Shown here one piece after another: positions 33,677 to 44,328 of a stretch of DNA of 64,000 nt. Position 1 is the stretch's first letter. Every line of letters starts with the position of its first letter. The translations under genes and the position numbers were made by a program. This DNA comes from Cephalotrichum gorgonifer (taxonomy: Eukaryota; Ascomycota; Sordariomycetes; Microascales; Microascaceae). The notes under the pieces were generated by a model that saw only the letters and a program-made list of their open reading frames with translations, was not told the DNA's origin and did no database searches. The stretch covers positions 2,815,863 through 2,879,862 of the forward strand of contig ONZQ02000002.1 of NCBI GenBank assembly GCA_900312665.1, read 5' to 3'.

Positions 33677-34579
33677 GGCCGTCTTCAGCAGCGCGGGTAG
33701 TAGGTGGCATGCCGCCCCGTGTTAGACCAAAATGGAGGTGGCCCGCCCTTTGTTGGTCCGATGTTCTCACGCGTCATTTCTGAAGGCCTCAGGCAGCCAG
33801 GGTTGAGTGAGTTTGGCCAGTCGGGGCGGGCGGGGCGGGGCGCTGCCTGGATGTTTCAATCCAGATGGCGGGCGCCAGCTTGGGGGGGTACGAAGAGTCG
33901 CGCACGGGAGTGCGTTGGGGGGGGGGGGNNNNNNNNNNNNNNNNNNNNNNNNNNNNNNNNNNNNNNNNNNNNNNNNNNNNNNNNNNNNNNNNNNNNNNNN
34001 NNNNNNNNNNNNNNNNNNNNNNNNNNNNNNNNNNNNNNNNNNNNNNNNNNNNNNNNNNNNNNNNNNNNNNNNNNNNNNNNNNNNNNNNNNNNNNNNNNNN
34101 NNNNNNNNNNNNNNNNNNNNNNNNNNNNNNNNNNNNNNNNNNNNNNNNNNNNNNNNNNTTCTTAGTCTGGATCGCATTTTAACCCGCATAATGTTTCTTT
34201 CGATAAACTAAGGACAAAGTCGATGGCTAGGGATCATGCAATAATACCATTTCACAGCGATTGTTTTAATTTAATAGGGCTGCCCATTGTTTCATTCTAA
34301 CACACCGTTTTAGCATCAGTACACGCACTCCATGCCTCTCAGTACGAACTTGCATTCGATTGGCCATCACGACCCATTCTACTCTCCCAGCTTCCATGAC
34401 ATAACTTGACATGAAAGATCAACAATTGTTGATATCTGGCTGCGATTTCTAAGCCATCCCTTTATTTGCCTGTCAAGAAAAGAAGGCATAGTCACACTTA
34501 GCTCCTCATATATATCGTCTTGTTCTCGAGCTTACAACCTTTCCCCCATCCCATCACCTTCGCTCATACCGCCCGCGCC
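33677..34579. other. Intergenic region containing assembly gap
   Basis: G-rich on the left (GGCGGGCGGGGCGGGG near 33825-33840 and a long G run at 33916-33928), AT-rich on the right. No gene supported. A TATATAT stretch near 34507-34513 lies about 70 bp upstream of the next ATG. Confidence 0.55.
33929..34158. other. Assembly gap (230 N)
   Basis: A run of 230 N directly after a homopolymer G tract. The length may be estimated or arbitrary. Composition changes across it from very GC-rich to AT-rich, so the join should be treated with care. Confidence 0.99.
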
Positions 34580-36238
34580 ATGGCTTACGCCACTCCAGAG
34601 TTCTCCCAGCACTTGGGCTTTGCTAAATTTCCCTTCGAGATACAGGACATGATTTGGGTCTTCCTCGCTGAAACTCTTGAGCTTAGAAAGCCGCGGATCC
34701 ACTATCTAGACCTAGAGGCGTTCAGCAATATCCCAGAGAGCAACCTGGAGCCCGATCCGGAAACGGAGATGGAGTTTGAGGATTATACTGGCACAATCTC
34801 GGGAATTGGGGATATGGTCGCTAGGAAATATTTCAGTCGTCGGCGGCTTAGTGCGTCGACGTACCCAGGTCGGTGGATGGCGTCCATCTGCTCGCGAGCC
34901 AGGTATCACGCCCTCAAACACGTCCCCGACGTTCTTGGCCTAACGTTCCGCACTCGTCGCCCAGATAGAAGCAAGAACGAGGCAAAGGGGAACTACCTCC
35001 TGCGTATTAATGGGGAGAACGACGTATGCGTGATCGCTGCCTCCCAATGGGAGCGGCAAGTTCATTTTCTTCGCAACCCAGTGCCAACCCTTAGGGTAGT
35101 GGCATGCATGCGGAACATTGGTCTTGATCTTGAGACCCTCACTGAATGCCGATTAAGGCGAGTCCACAACTGGCCTAATGGGTGTTCTTGTGCGGATCCG
35201 GATGTTCCCGCAAACACTGGCTGGCAACTGTCACCGCTAGCAGCGGCTATCCGAAATCGAGAAGGAGAAACTGATGAGATGGACCGTTGCATGCACTCCT
35301 GCCAGCAGGATCCTTTCCTCTCGTTTCTCACCAGCTTACCAAACGTCCGGACCTTCGTGTTCACAGCGAGCTTATATCCCCTTGATACCCGCCTCTTACT
35401 ACGCGATGAACAGCACCTGATCACGCGGCAACACTTCAAGTGGAGCCATATATGGGAGGATGAAGAGGCACCTATTAGTGATCTAGGACTTGGAGAGAAT
35501 CCGGCCCCGACAAGGGAGCCGGGTGACACTGATCCCTATTCGGTAATTGCCGCCAATAATAGATCCCACATTCTCTTTGAACTAACCGACAGGCAGCCGC
35601 CGGCTGCTCGCACCATTCTTCTGGAGTGGCTCACCGATAACTGGAAGGATTTCTTCCCTTACGCTGGCATGCTGACTGAGACCAGGTTCAAATTGATGCG
35701 GCCGTTCCTGGGTCCAGACTGGCTCGATCTCCAGGGATGGAAAAAGCGGTTCCATTACGAGATTCACCATGACGCAGATGTCACAGCCTACGAAACGTCG
35801 GGGTATTCGTGGCGGGATATGGATATGGCTTGGCCTACTGGGCAAGTCCTCGATGCTGACGGCAAGCCGCCGCCCGAGGATCAGTACACGGTGCCGGATG
35901 GTGCTTTCAACTGGCAAGCGCAGCAACTCCGGGCGGATGGCCTAGAGCATGTGATTCTTGGGGATGGGGCGCTGTCAGTCACGCATAGACCGCTGTTCAA
36001 CGATGAGCTTGCTGTGCAAGCTGGCGATGCTGCCGACTACGCCTCTGACGACGAGTACCTTGACCACCCAGACCCTGACGATGGAGACACTAACGAGAAT
36101 ACTGACTTTCTTGGTGACCCAAGGTTCGATGTCCCATGCATCTTTGAAGTTGGTGCGATGTGGGATTCTGATTTGGGCGGTCCTGCGAGGAGCAGCTCGG
36201 GTAGCAGCGATTCTGATATCGAAATGACTGGGTGCTAA
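34580..36238 (+). CDS. 2EXR-domain protein
   Basis: Single exon, 552 aa from ATG 34580 (context CGCGCCATGG); the frame is open upstream but has no ATG. The N-terminus FAKFPFEIQDMIWVFLAETLE is the 2EXR (F-box-like, two EXR-type repeat) signature, and DVCVIAASQWERQVHFL, ALKHVPDVLGLTFR, LPNVRTFVFTAS are the following family blocks. The C-terminus is strongly acidic (SDDEYLDHPDPDDGDTNE). 2EXR proteins form a big fungal family without known biochemical activity; the F-box-like start suggests a protein-interaction role (inference). No signal peptide or membrane segment. The gene stands alone between long non-coding flanks. Confidence 0.85.
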   Translation: MAYATPEFSQHLGFAKFPFEIQDMIWVFLAETLELRKPRIHYLDLEAFSNIPESNLEPDPETEMEFEDYTGTISGIGDMVARKYFSRRRLSASTYPGRWMASICSRARYHALKHVPDVLGLTFRTRRPDRSKNEAKGNYLLRINGENDVCVIAASQWERQVHFLRNPVPTLRVVACMRNIGLDLETLTECRLRRVHNWPNGCSCADPDVPANTGWQLSPLAAAIRNREGETDEMDRCMHSCQQDPFLSFLTSLPNVRTFVFTASLYPLDTRLLLRDEQHLITRQHFKWSHIWEDEEAPISDLGLGENPAPTREPGDTDPYSVIAANNRSHILFELTDRQPPAARTILLEWLTDNWKDFFPYAGMLTETRFKLMRPFLGPDWLDLQGWKKRFHYEIHHDADVTAYETSGYSWRDMDMAWPTGQVLDADGKPPPEDQYTVPDGAFNWQAQQLRADGLEHVILGDGALSVTHRPLFNDELAVQAGDAADYASDDEYLDHPDPDDGDTNENTDFLGDPRFDVPCIFEVGAMWDSDLGGPARSSSGSSDSDIEMTGC

Positions 36239-37533
36239 CTTTGATACGGCAATTGCGATGCGCTCCGTTTACTTGCGACGAGAATTGATTTAGCTGAGTC
36301 GGCATAGCGAGGTGCCGGTGAAGTTTGGAGAACTAGGGAGCCAATTAATTTAGTCGAAGGCTAAAAAGGAGGAAAGATTAAGATAGAGGGTGTTGATCAA
36401 CGTACGTAGGTTTGAATTGATATTCGTTACACAGTTGAATCGCCTGTTCGAATGGCCCAAGCCGCCCGAATCCAGGCTACAATAGATTAAGGCAGTATCT
36501 AGAGTATCAGAAACAGGTTAACTGAGACCAAACATGCAATATGATACAACTCATTCAAGATTGGCGACTAATGGTATCGTTGATCTAACTCAGATGACGA
36601 TGATGTACTAAATTTGGTAGTTCGAGTCCCCTGGCTAGCCTTGCTGATGGGTCATGATTTATTGCCTGATCTGTTTAATGTTTGTGTACGAAACGTGGTG
36701 AGAGTTTAGTTCTCGGGTGGCTGGAATAACCGGGATAGGAAGAGAATGCTGGGAGGTAGGAGCAAGCAATATTTACGAAGGTACATGCAAGGAGTCTAGC
36801 TTTTCGGTGGGGACTGTATAGAGCCACAGAGTGGGAAATAAGCTATCAAGTAGGTAGTGTTCTGCCGGGGGGTAACTATAACCGAGTTCCCTGGCAGGGT
36901 AGCTAGGGGCCATCAATGCTGGTACCCTCTGTAAAGTGGATAGTCCCGTAAAACCGCCTTCGCCTGTGGCCTAAATGACATGCATGTAAGCATGGAGATA
37001 GTCCCTTGACCGCGTGGAAAACAATGCTAAATAGATTAACCCTTGCTAGTGGCACTTTTACACCACCTGCGGTAACAGCGGCATGGGCGGGTGGACAGTG
37101 ATGTTCGAAAAGGAGGAGGTGTTCCACGGCAGACAGGAGCCATCAGCCCAATATTCCCTCACGCCCTGCCCCTCCCCTCTCACCTTTTGATACCGTGAGA
37201 ATGGCCATAACCATGTATTCCGCCACTGATGCCTTCGCCGCCTTTATTCTCTGACATTACCCCCCTTTTCAAAGTTCTCTATATCAAACTTGGTAAGTTC
37301 TCCTCCTGAGGGTTTCTTTCTCCTAGCAAAACAAGACCCTGCAAAGTCCCACCCAAGTAGAGGAGACCCTGCTGGGCCATTCGTGCTTATACGCTCCAAT
37401 TCCAAGTGCCTTGCCTCCTCGAAGACGGCTGTTTTTGCTAGTGACCAGAAAGAGGTCAGTCTACTCTGAAAAAGGGGCCAGAAGACCAAGGTATTCCCGC
37501 CAGTTAACCACGCTATATGGGTGTGGCATCAAC
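36239..37533. other. Intergenic, no supported gene
   Basis: About 1.3 kb, AT-richer than coding DNA. A B-box-like GTTCGAGTCCCC at about 36620 has no cloverleaf partner. The frame of the CorA gene is open back to about 37411 but has no ATG before 37534. Confidence 0.5.
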
Positions 37534-39225
37534 ATGTTGGACGACGAAGAAAGCCACCCCAATGCGGGGTACGGCTCTCCATGTACCGGACTAAATGCCA
37601 CTGAGTCTCATTTCCGAGATGAAGACATCGTGGTGGATGTTGAGGACGCCAGTATCGCTCTTGGCTTTACTCATCACTCACGTTCGTCTTCCAAGGCGCG
37701 CTCTGTTTCTCCGCCAAATTCGGTGAAAGCCTTTGCTGAGGCACGCCGTAGGGGGCGCGGGACATCCATTCACGTGCCGAGGTCTGAGGAAGTTGACTTG
37801 TCATCTGGACATCGAGGTCGTATTCCCGACTCTGCGCCCGCTATCCCTGCCACTGGGAAGGATGCAGGGGATGGCGTGTCCTATCCTGTTGCGGAACCCT
37901 TTCGCGAAGACAGGTTACACATTGACTTCAACTGCTTGGAAACACTAGCTCAGTCAGGAGCTGACAGAATTCGACCCGCGGCCCTCGACATCCCCCCTCC
38001 TCAGACTGCGAAGGAAGATTCCGACAACATCTCGAGCGAGGAACATGAAATTGCGAACCATGGCAACCTCCCCGTACAAGAACGGCGAACAGACCCCAAC
38101 CGTTTCAGCTTCTTTTCGTCCGCCTGGGAGACCACGGTTCACGCCGCAAGATTTGGCGACCTTGTTCTTCCCGGCGAGGATATCGGAGCCCTCTTCAACA
38201 CTTCCAAGCAAGAAGGTGATGGAGCATGGTGGCTGAACATGGACAACCCTACCAGAGAAGAAGTTCGAATCATCTGCAAGGGCTTTGGCATCCACCCACT
38301 TACCATCGAGGACATCATCGCTCAGGAGAGCCGCGAAAAGATTGAATTATTCCCGTCGTACTATTTCGCTTGCTTCGGGTCGTTCCGACACTTGGCTCAG
38401 CAGGAAGGTACCCACTACGTGCCTTTCAATATCTACGTCGTGGTTTTTCGGGAGGGCACTCTCAGCTTCAGCTTCGCGCCTAATACGCACGCGGCCTCGG
38501 TGCGTGCTCGAATTTCCAGGCTGAAGGACTTCGTCTCCCTGAGCAGCGACTGGATATGCTACGCTTTGATGTAGGCTTCCTTTGGTTTTGTGTTTTTTTT
38601 GTTAGCGCCATGCTGTGGTTTCATGTTTCACTAATCGAGTGACAGTGACGACATCGTCGATTCCTTCGCGCCGGCCATCAATGAAGTCGAGCTCGAGTCA
38701 GACACAATCGAAGACCAGGTCCTTGTCGCCCGACCAGACGACAATCAGGAGCTCTTCCGTAGAATTGGCAAGGCGCGGAAGAATATCACGGGCCTCATGC
38801 GCCTCCTGGGCGGCAAGGCGGATGTCCTACGTGGCTTCACGAAGCGGTGTAATGAAAATTACAAGGTTACGCCTCGGATGGACATTGCCCTTTACCTCGG
38901 CGACATACGAGATCATGTTATTACCATGGTGAACAGCCTATTTCATTCTGAGAAGATGCTTTCACGGTCGCAGGGGAACTACCTGGCGCAGCTGTCCATC
39001 GACAACATTACACAGGGGAATCGGACAAACGAGGGCCTGACCCGTGTCACGGTCATAGCTACTGTACTGGTACCACTTAATGTGGTCTGTGGACTGTTCG
39101 GGATGAACGTGAGGGTTCCATGGCAGGATGATAATAACCTGAATGCCTTCCTTGGGATTATGGGTGGGATTATCCTCTGCGCGGCCACTTGCCTGCTGCT
39201 AGCGAGGCGGATGCGGTATATATAG
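37534..39225 (+). CDS. CorA/Alr-type divalent metal (Mg2+) transporter
   Basis: Two exons: 37534..38570 and 38646..39225; 538 aa. The long polar N-terminus (~190 aa) is typical of fungal ALR1/MNR2-like CorA proteins. The CorA cytosolic domain starts about FSFFSSAWETTVHAARFGDL and includes PTREEVRIICKGFGIHPLTIEDI and EKIELFPSYYFACF. The splice joins YALI to DDIVDSFAP. The C-terminus holds two membrane helices (VTVIATVLVPLNVVCGLFGMNV and FLGIMGGIILCAATCLLL) with the GMN selectivity motif between them. It imports Mg2+ or related cations, at the plasma or vacuolar membrane; the sequence does not say which. The acidic extracellular loop (PWQDDNN) follows GMN as usual. Very confident as CorA. Confidence 0.94.
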
Positions 39226-40129
39226 CTTATGGCTAAGTTTCCTGGTCCGGGTCAAGGTGGTGGACGGTCTGCATCTGAATACAACATATGTTAAGTCTCC
39301 GTCCTTTTTCTCCTGCCGTAAATGTGGCGCTGGCGAAACCCCCCAAACATTTGTACAAGCTTCAAACCCAAGAACACATTTCCCGTTGTTTTTTCTCTCT
39401 TCTGTTTTGTGGTATCACTGTGCCTGATTTATAGATGCAACATTACCCGTATTGGGTCCACCAACATGCCAATGGTACAGCCAAACCATCCAGTGACAGG
39501 ACTCGTGTCACTCAGGCAGGGTAAAACATGATTTTGCAAGGCGCGGGTGTCTCTGCTCCGTACTGGTGACGAATAGGTCCATCATCTGGGGGTTCAGTGC
39601 TGTGAACCAATCAGTGTCAATGCCATTACACATTCTGAATTGGACCATTGTAAAATCATTTGCACTTCCCTCGCCGAGAAAGGAAGCTCATGGTCGGGCG
39701 AGAGGAGGCCTCCCAGCCATCATTTGAACAATGAGGAATGTTGCCTGGTGTCCGCAATCCCCTCCTCCGGGAGATTGGACCGGCTCCGTCAAGAAAAACA
39801 ATGGCAAAGAAATCCCTCGTCCGTAAGATCACGATTTACCTGGCGCCAAGGTATTGATCGTCTGGGGATTAAGGTATTGATTGGCTGCTGGCCCCAGCTC
39901 TAGGTGACATGTCGTGGAACATCGATCGGAGGTTTTCGCCTACCTGCATTGCATTAGCGCCGAGCACGAACCATAAAGTTCGACCAAGCTAGCGGGCATA
40001 GCCACGCGATCCTACTCCGAGTAGTACTAGCACAGGGGTACTGAACTGTGTGACGGGAATTCTCCAGAGGAAAGCGTTTGAAGTTCGTCCAAGCGATAGC
40101 GTAGTAAAAAGTGGGTAGTGGTAAACTAT

Positions 40130-40690
40130 GAGGGATTACCCGGATAGGGGAGTGGTAGCGCTAGGTGAGGCGGATGTAGAGGGTCGCTTGGATGTGGCAG
40201 GCAGTTCGAACGTGGCAGGCAGCTTGGATGTGGTGGGTTGCGGTTCTGGACTTGCTGACAGTGCTGGTACGGATACTGCGGGGCGGCACCACGGCCGGTG
40301 GTAACGAAGGGAGAGCTTGTCCCATCACTCTTTGGGCACACTTATAACCTGGGAACAAAGGGACAAAACGAAGAGCTAGAAAGACAGAGAGAAAGAAAGA
40401 AAGGAGGTCCAGCTCAACGAACGAAAATGTAAAGAAACGAAGGACGACAGGTCGTACTGAACAAGCGTCTACTCAAAGACGTGAAGCAGCCAGCTGCCCT
40501 TTTAAAGGCCAATACAGAAACAAGAAGGAAAAGGCACACGACAATAGAAAAGGTGCTTTAGGAAAAGGAGGGTGTAAGAAAAGGAAAGGGAGAACAGACG
40601 ACCGGGGGGGGAGAAACGCAAGGAAACCCCCAGATACTATAGGAATCTCGCCCGAAAATAAACTTCGCTACACTGGTGATCTTCAGATGA
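40130..40690 (+). mobile_element. Possible retroelement (LTR-like) remnant
   Basis: Three suggestive features in 560 bp: TGGTAGCGC at 40153-40161, identical to most of a Ty1-type initiator-tRNA primer site; a long polypurine stretch (about 40365-40470); and AATAAA followed by CTTCGCTACA|CTGGTGATC near 40657-40680, which looks like an LTR end plus primer site. The order is not that of one intact element, no reverse transcriptase is present and no second LTR is visible. Tentative. Confidence 0.25.
40188..40241. repeat. 18-bp tandem repeat, three units
   Basis: Three adjacent units of the type CTTGGATGTGGCAGGCAG, the middle one reading TTCGAACGTGGCAGGCAG and the last diverged. They lie inside an open frame coding a VAGS-type peptide that has no known family. 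Confidence 0.55.
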
Positions 40691-40953
40691 ACGATACAGG
40701 TCGTCCCTCTTGCGGTCTCGATATCCTCCCATGCCAATGCCCCTATCGGCCCCCATCATCACGCCTCCCCCAAAACCAGGCGTTGCCTCGAGACAGGCCC
40801 GGGCACTAGTAGCTGTTTCAATCCTCGCTGCGCCAGGGTCACTCTGTTTCTCACCCTGGCAGCGAGCCAACTGCTAGGTCTACTGCGTTGCCCCAGTTCG
40901 GTGTCCCACAACGAGGCGAAGCCAAACGCCACTATGATCCGCTAGGAACAACA

Positions 40954-41101
40954 ATTCGGGCTCTATATTCGGGCTCTATATTCGGGCTCTAAATCCGGGA
41001 TCTCCATTCGGGGTCTCAACTCGGGGTCTGAATTCAGCTAGACTCAATTCGGGCTAGACTCAATTCAGGGTCTCAACTCGGGCTCTCAACTCGGGCTCTG
41101 T
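40954..41101. repeat. 13-bp minisatellite, 11 copies
   Basis: Eleven consecutive units of ATTCGGGCTCTAT and close variants (ATCCGGGATCTCC, ACTCGGGCTCTCA); nine are 13 bp, two are 15 and 16 bp (TAGACT insertion). The units account for the full 148 bp. No coding frame spans it. Confidence 0.9.
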
Positions 41102-41373
41102 AGACCCGTTAAATCATGCCACTGGGGCAAAATGTGAGTAACATGCCACTCAGAGACTTTTGCGCTAGAATAGTCATTTATGCAATCTAACAAGACCTCT
41201 CTGTTTAGACCGTGTAAGCCATATCACTGGCATCAGCTGATGCCATCCTGTGGGGCTAGTAGATGCCGGACGGGTAGATCTATCCGGTGACATCTGATCC
41301 TCTTACAACTTAATACAGAAATGACCCCATCTTACATAATGTATACGTCGCTGTATCGGACACCGAGACTAGG

Positions 41374-42616
41374 CTACCATTTGACCCCAGAAAGCTTCAA
41401 TGGTAAGTGCAGCAGCCTCTGTCCAGCCTCAGTAGGCTTCGGGAGCCTCCCCGCCCTGATATTTATCTGCAGAGACTGGTGCAGCAGCCTCGGCTCACCG
41501 AGCTGCCTATCTCGCTCCATCCGAAGCGCCAGGAACTCATCCTGCGCAATACTATCGCGGATGTGCTTGTTCTCCAGCTTGTGGTCCTTTACCGTCATGT
41601 ACGGGACAGGGTTTCCGCGGCTAGAAGGCGGATAGTCGTGACCCGTCCAGATCTTCACGTGTCCCGGTAAACTGAGCAGCTTGCGGGTCGACGACCAGAG
41701 GTCCAGGGCGCTGCCGCCGGGGAAGTCGCATCTGGCGGTGCCGACATCTGTGTTGAAAATGGAGTCACCGCAGAAGACGTTGTCTATATGGTGATGCATC
41801 GCGTTAGAGAGGGAACAAAAATGGGGTTACATATAAAGGAGGTGTATCCGTAGGGGATTGCCAACGCTTACCGCCTATTTTATAGCCGAGGTGGTCTGGT
41901 GTATGGCCCGGAAGGTGGATCGCAGACGCTTGGACGCGGCCGATTGAGAAAGCCTCGTCGTCGTCAAACAGCTTGTCAAAGACATGAGAATACTCATTTG
42001 CAGAAATGCCGTACCTCTGCCCGAACAGGTTCTGAACCTGGACGATCCGTTTGCCAATGCCAATGGGGGGCTTCTGGCCCTGGATTTGCGCGAGATGGGC
42101 CTGAATGTAGGACGAAGCGGTGAGGTGGTCAGCGTGCACGTGTGTCTCGAGAATCCAGTCGATCGTCAGGCCCTCGTCCTTGATTAGGGACAGCAGGGAG
42201 TCGGCCGCTCTGGTGGTGATGCGCTGGGTAGCCGGGTCATAGTCCAGGACGGGGTCGATGATGGCGGCCTTGCGGGACAGTGGGTCCGCTACAATGTACT
42301 GCCAGGTGCCTGTGTTCGGCTCAAATACGTCGTGGACGACGGGTTCTAAGGTAGGCGTCTTGCTTTGCGTAACGAACGATGCCCGGTCTGCACCGATAGT
42401 CTGAATAGTTGAAACGGCTGGGATGCGCCTGCGCTGTGGGGATAGACGCTTATATGGTGCGACAGGGGCCGCCTGAGAGTGGACAGAGCGACAGTTTTCC
42501 GACGCAGCCGTCCGAGCTGCGCCCGGACCGAACACGGGGGCCGCCACGGGTCCAGGCCATGATTTGTTGAAGGTGGTGCGCGAAGCCCTGCTGGCATACC
42601 GGTGAAGGTGTATCAT
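41374..42616 (-). CDS. Persulfide dioxygenase (ETHE1-type), mitochondrial
   Basis: Two exons: complement(join(41374..41783, 41872..42616)); 384 aa. The first ~100 residues are rich in R, S and A (MIHLHRYASRASRTTFNKSW), a likely mitochondrial presequence. The metallo-beta-lactamase domain shows THVHADHLTA (HxHxDH), LPGHTPDHLGY and FCGDSIFNTDVG, the His, His and Asp iron ligands of ETHE1-type enzymes. WTGHDYPPSSRGNPVPYMTV is the conserved C-terminal block. It oxidises glutathione persulfide to sulfite with O2. Transcribed divergently from sulfide:quinone oxidoreductase across 311 bp; that enzyme makes the persulfide, so the two act in sequence. The rhodanese step is not next to them. Splice G|AC AAC keeps frame. 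Very confident. Confidence 0.94.
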
Positions 42617-42927
42617 GGTCTATGCCTATATAAAAAAAGGATTGAACGACAATTAATCTAAATTTAGTCCTTTGACTGGCACCTGGTGGAATTCCCGAGC
42701 TTAAATAGGAGCGAGACTTCTAGGCCCGGCTACTTCGGGGCCCTTCGGCCGGGGACTTAATGCGGCGAAAATTTGAGCATGTTTTGCCACGGGGTCCACC
42801 GGAGCCAAACCTACTCACATATATATAGATATGACAAGAGCTTCCTCTTCTGTTCAATTTTAGCTGCCGAATTATTCTCTTTACCTTCTCACTCCTGCTG
42901 TTCCATCAAAATATTCGTTAGTTAAAC
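42617..42927. promoter_or_regulatory. Bidirectional promoter of the sulfide-oxidation pair
   Basis: 311 bp between the two divergent start codons. A TATA-like ATATATATAG is at about 42819-42828, about 100 bp before the SQR ATG. AAAATTTGAGC and a GGCCCTTCGGCC palindrome-like GC block lie in the middle. I found no recognisable sulfur-regulator site by eye. Confidence 0.6.
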
Positions 42928-44328
42928 ATGTCTTTGGCTAGACTCACTCGGTGTGCCTCGGGGATACCGCCCGTCAGATCCCGACACCCAACTCCACCGC
43001 GAACGGTATTCTCCTCAGAAAACCCGACAGCAGTTCGAGGCCTAGCCTCGGAAACTACGGCGCGGCCAGTCACAGGCGCGTCCCACGGTCATAAGATCAT
43101 AGTCGTCGGCGGGGGCAGCGCCGGGCTAAATGTCAGCCACCAGTTGCTTAGGTCCGGCCGCTTTCTCCCCGGAGACATCGCGATAGTCGACCCTGCGACA
43201 TGGCACGACTACCAGCCTGGTTGGACCCTTGTCGGGGGCGGACTAAAGACCGCCAGTGAGCTACGGAAGCCCCTGGCTGACCTGATCGACTCGAAGATCA
43301 AGTTCTACAACGACGGCGTTGGCGAATTTAAACCGCAGGATAAGCTTCTCAAACTAAGCGGCAGTGGAGATACGTTGGCCTATGACCAGCTGGTCGTTGC
43401 CCCCGGAATAAAAATCGACTATGCCAGCATTAAAGGCTTGCCCGAAGCCCTTGCCGATCCAGGCTCACTAGTCACGTCAACCTATGGGTACGATACGTGC
43501 CAAAAGGTGAATGGGGCCATCCAGAAGCTCCACAAGGGGCAGGCCATTTTCACCCTCCCTAGCGGACCCGTCAAGTGTGCCGGTGGACCCCAGAAGATTA
43601 TGTGGCTGGCGCTCGATTACTGGAAGCGCCAAAGCCGATACGATCCCACTGCGGACTCACCCATCCACATCACTTGGGCGTCGGCTTTGCCGGCCATGTT
43701 CGGCGTGCCCAAGTATAGTGCAGAGCTCGAGAAACTCCGGCGCGAGCGGGGGGTTGAGGCCCTGTTCCAGCACGACCTCATCTCCATCGATGACGGCAAT
43801 AAGGCCACCTTTGCCCGCCCGGGCGGCTCCGATACGGTCACTAGGCGCTTCGACTTCCTCCACGCCGTACCGAAGATGGGACCCCACGCCTTTGTGAAGA
43901 ATAGCCCCTTGGCGGACAACGCGGGATTCGTGGATGTTGACTCGGCGACAACCCGCCACAAGATATACCATGATGTCTGGTCCGTGGGTGACGCTTCCAA
44001 TCTGCCCACATCCAAGACCGCCGCGGCTATTACATCCCAGGCCCCAGTATTGGTGCGAAACTTGCTTCTTGCTCTTGGCAACAAGGAGCCTTCGGCAGTC
44101 TACGACGGATACACTTCCTGCCCACTGGTCACTGACCACGACCGGGTATTGCTAGCCGAGTTCAAGTACGGTGGTGTACCCAAGGAGACCTTTGGGTGGG
44201 TACCCGGGGTAGATCAAGCTAAGCCCCATCGCGCTTTCTTCTGGCTGAAGAAGCACTTTTTCCCATGGGTATATTACAAGCATATGGTTAAAGGAACATG
44301 GGGTGGACCGGCAGGCTGGATTATGTAG
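42928..44328 (+). CDS. Sulfide:quinone oxidoreductase, mitochondrial
   Basis: Single exon, 466 aa. An R-rich N-terminus (ARLTRCASGIPPVRSRH) is a likely mitochondrial import signal. FAD-binding motif IIVVGGGSAGLNVSHQLL at about 57-74; then WHDYQPGWTLVGGG, the redox-active Cys in GPVKCAGGPQK, IHITWASALPAMFGVPKY, and the FAD-contact motif DVWSVGDASNLPTSKTAAAI. A second candidate Cys is in DGYTSCPLVTD. The C-terminus FFWLKKHFFPWVYYKHMVKG is the membrane-contact helix pair of the eukaryotic SQR (HMT2/SQRDL) group. It oxidises H2S to persulfide and passes electrons to ubiquinone. It is paired head-to-head with the persulfide dioxygenase gene. Length and motifs match the family; confident. Confidence 0.95.
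   Translation: MSLARLTRCASGIPPVRSRHPTPPRTVFSSENPTAVRGLASETTARPVTGASHGHKIIVVGGGSAGLNVSHQLLRSGRFLPGDIAIVDPATWHDYQPGWTLVGGGLKTASELRKPLADLIDSKIKFYNDGVGEFKPQDKLLKLSGSGDTLAYDQLVVAPGIKIDYASIKGLPEALADPGSLVTSTYGYDTCQKVNGAIQKLHKGQAIFTLPSGPVKCAGGPQKIMWLALDYWKRQSRYDPTADSPIHITWASALPAMFGVPKYSAELEKLRRERGVEALFQHDLISIDDGNKATFARPGGSDTVTRRFDFLHAVPKMGPHAFVKNSPLADNAGFVDVDSATTRHKIYHDVWSVGDASNLPTSKTAAAITSQAPVLVRNLLLALGNKEPSAVYDGYTSCPLVTDHDRVLLAEFKYGGVPKETFGWVPGVDQAKPHRAFFWLKKHFFPWVYYKHMVKGTWGGPAGWIM

Larger units (their letters stand above)
39226..41373. other. Intergenic, repeat-rich
   Basis: About 2.1 kb. No supported gene. It holds a short 18-bp tandem repeat (~40188-40241), a polypurine stretch (~40365-40470), a sequence that resembles an LTR end (~40655-40680) and an 11-copy 13-bp minisatellite (40954-41101), annotated separately. 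Confidence 0.6.

Noticed and set aside
36600..36640. tRNA-like B-box (GTTCGAGTCCCC)
   Set aside because: No acceptor stem, anticodon stem or A-box can be paired with it.
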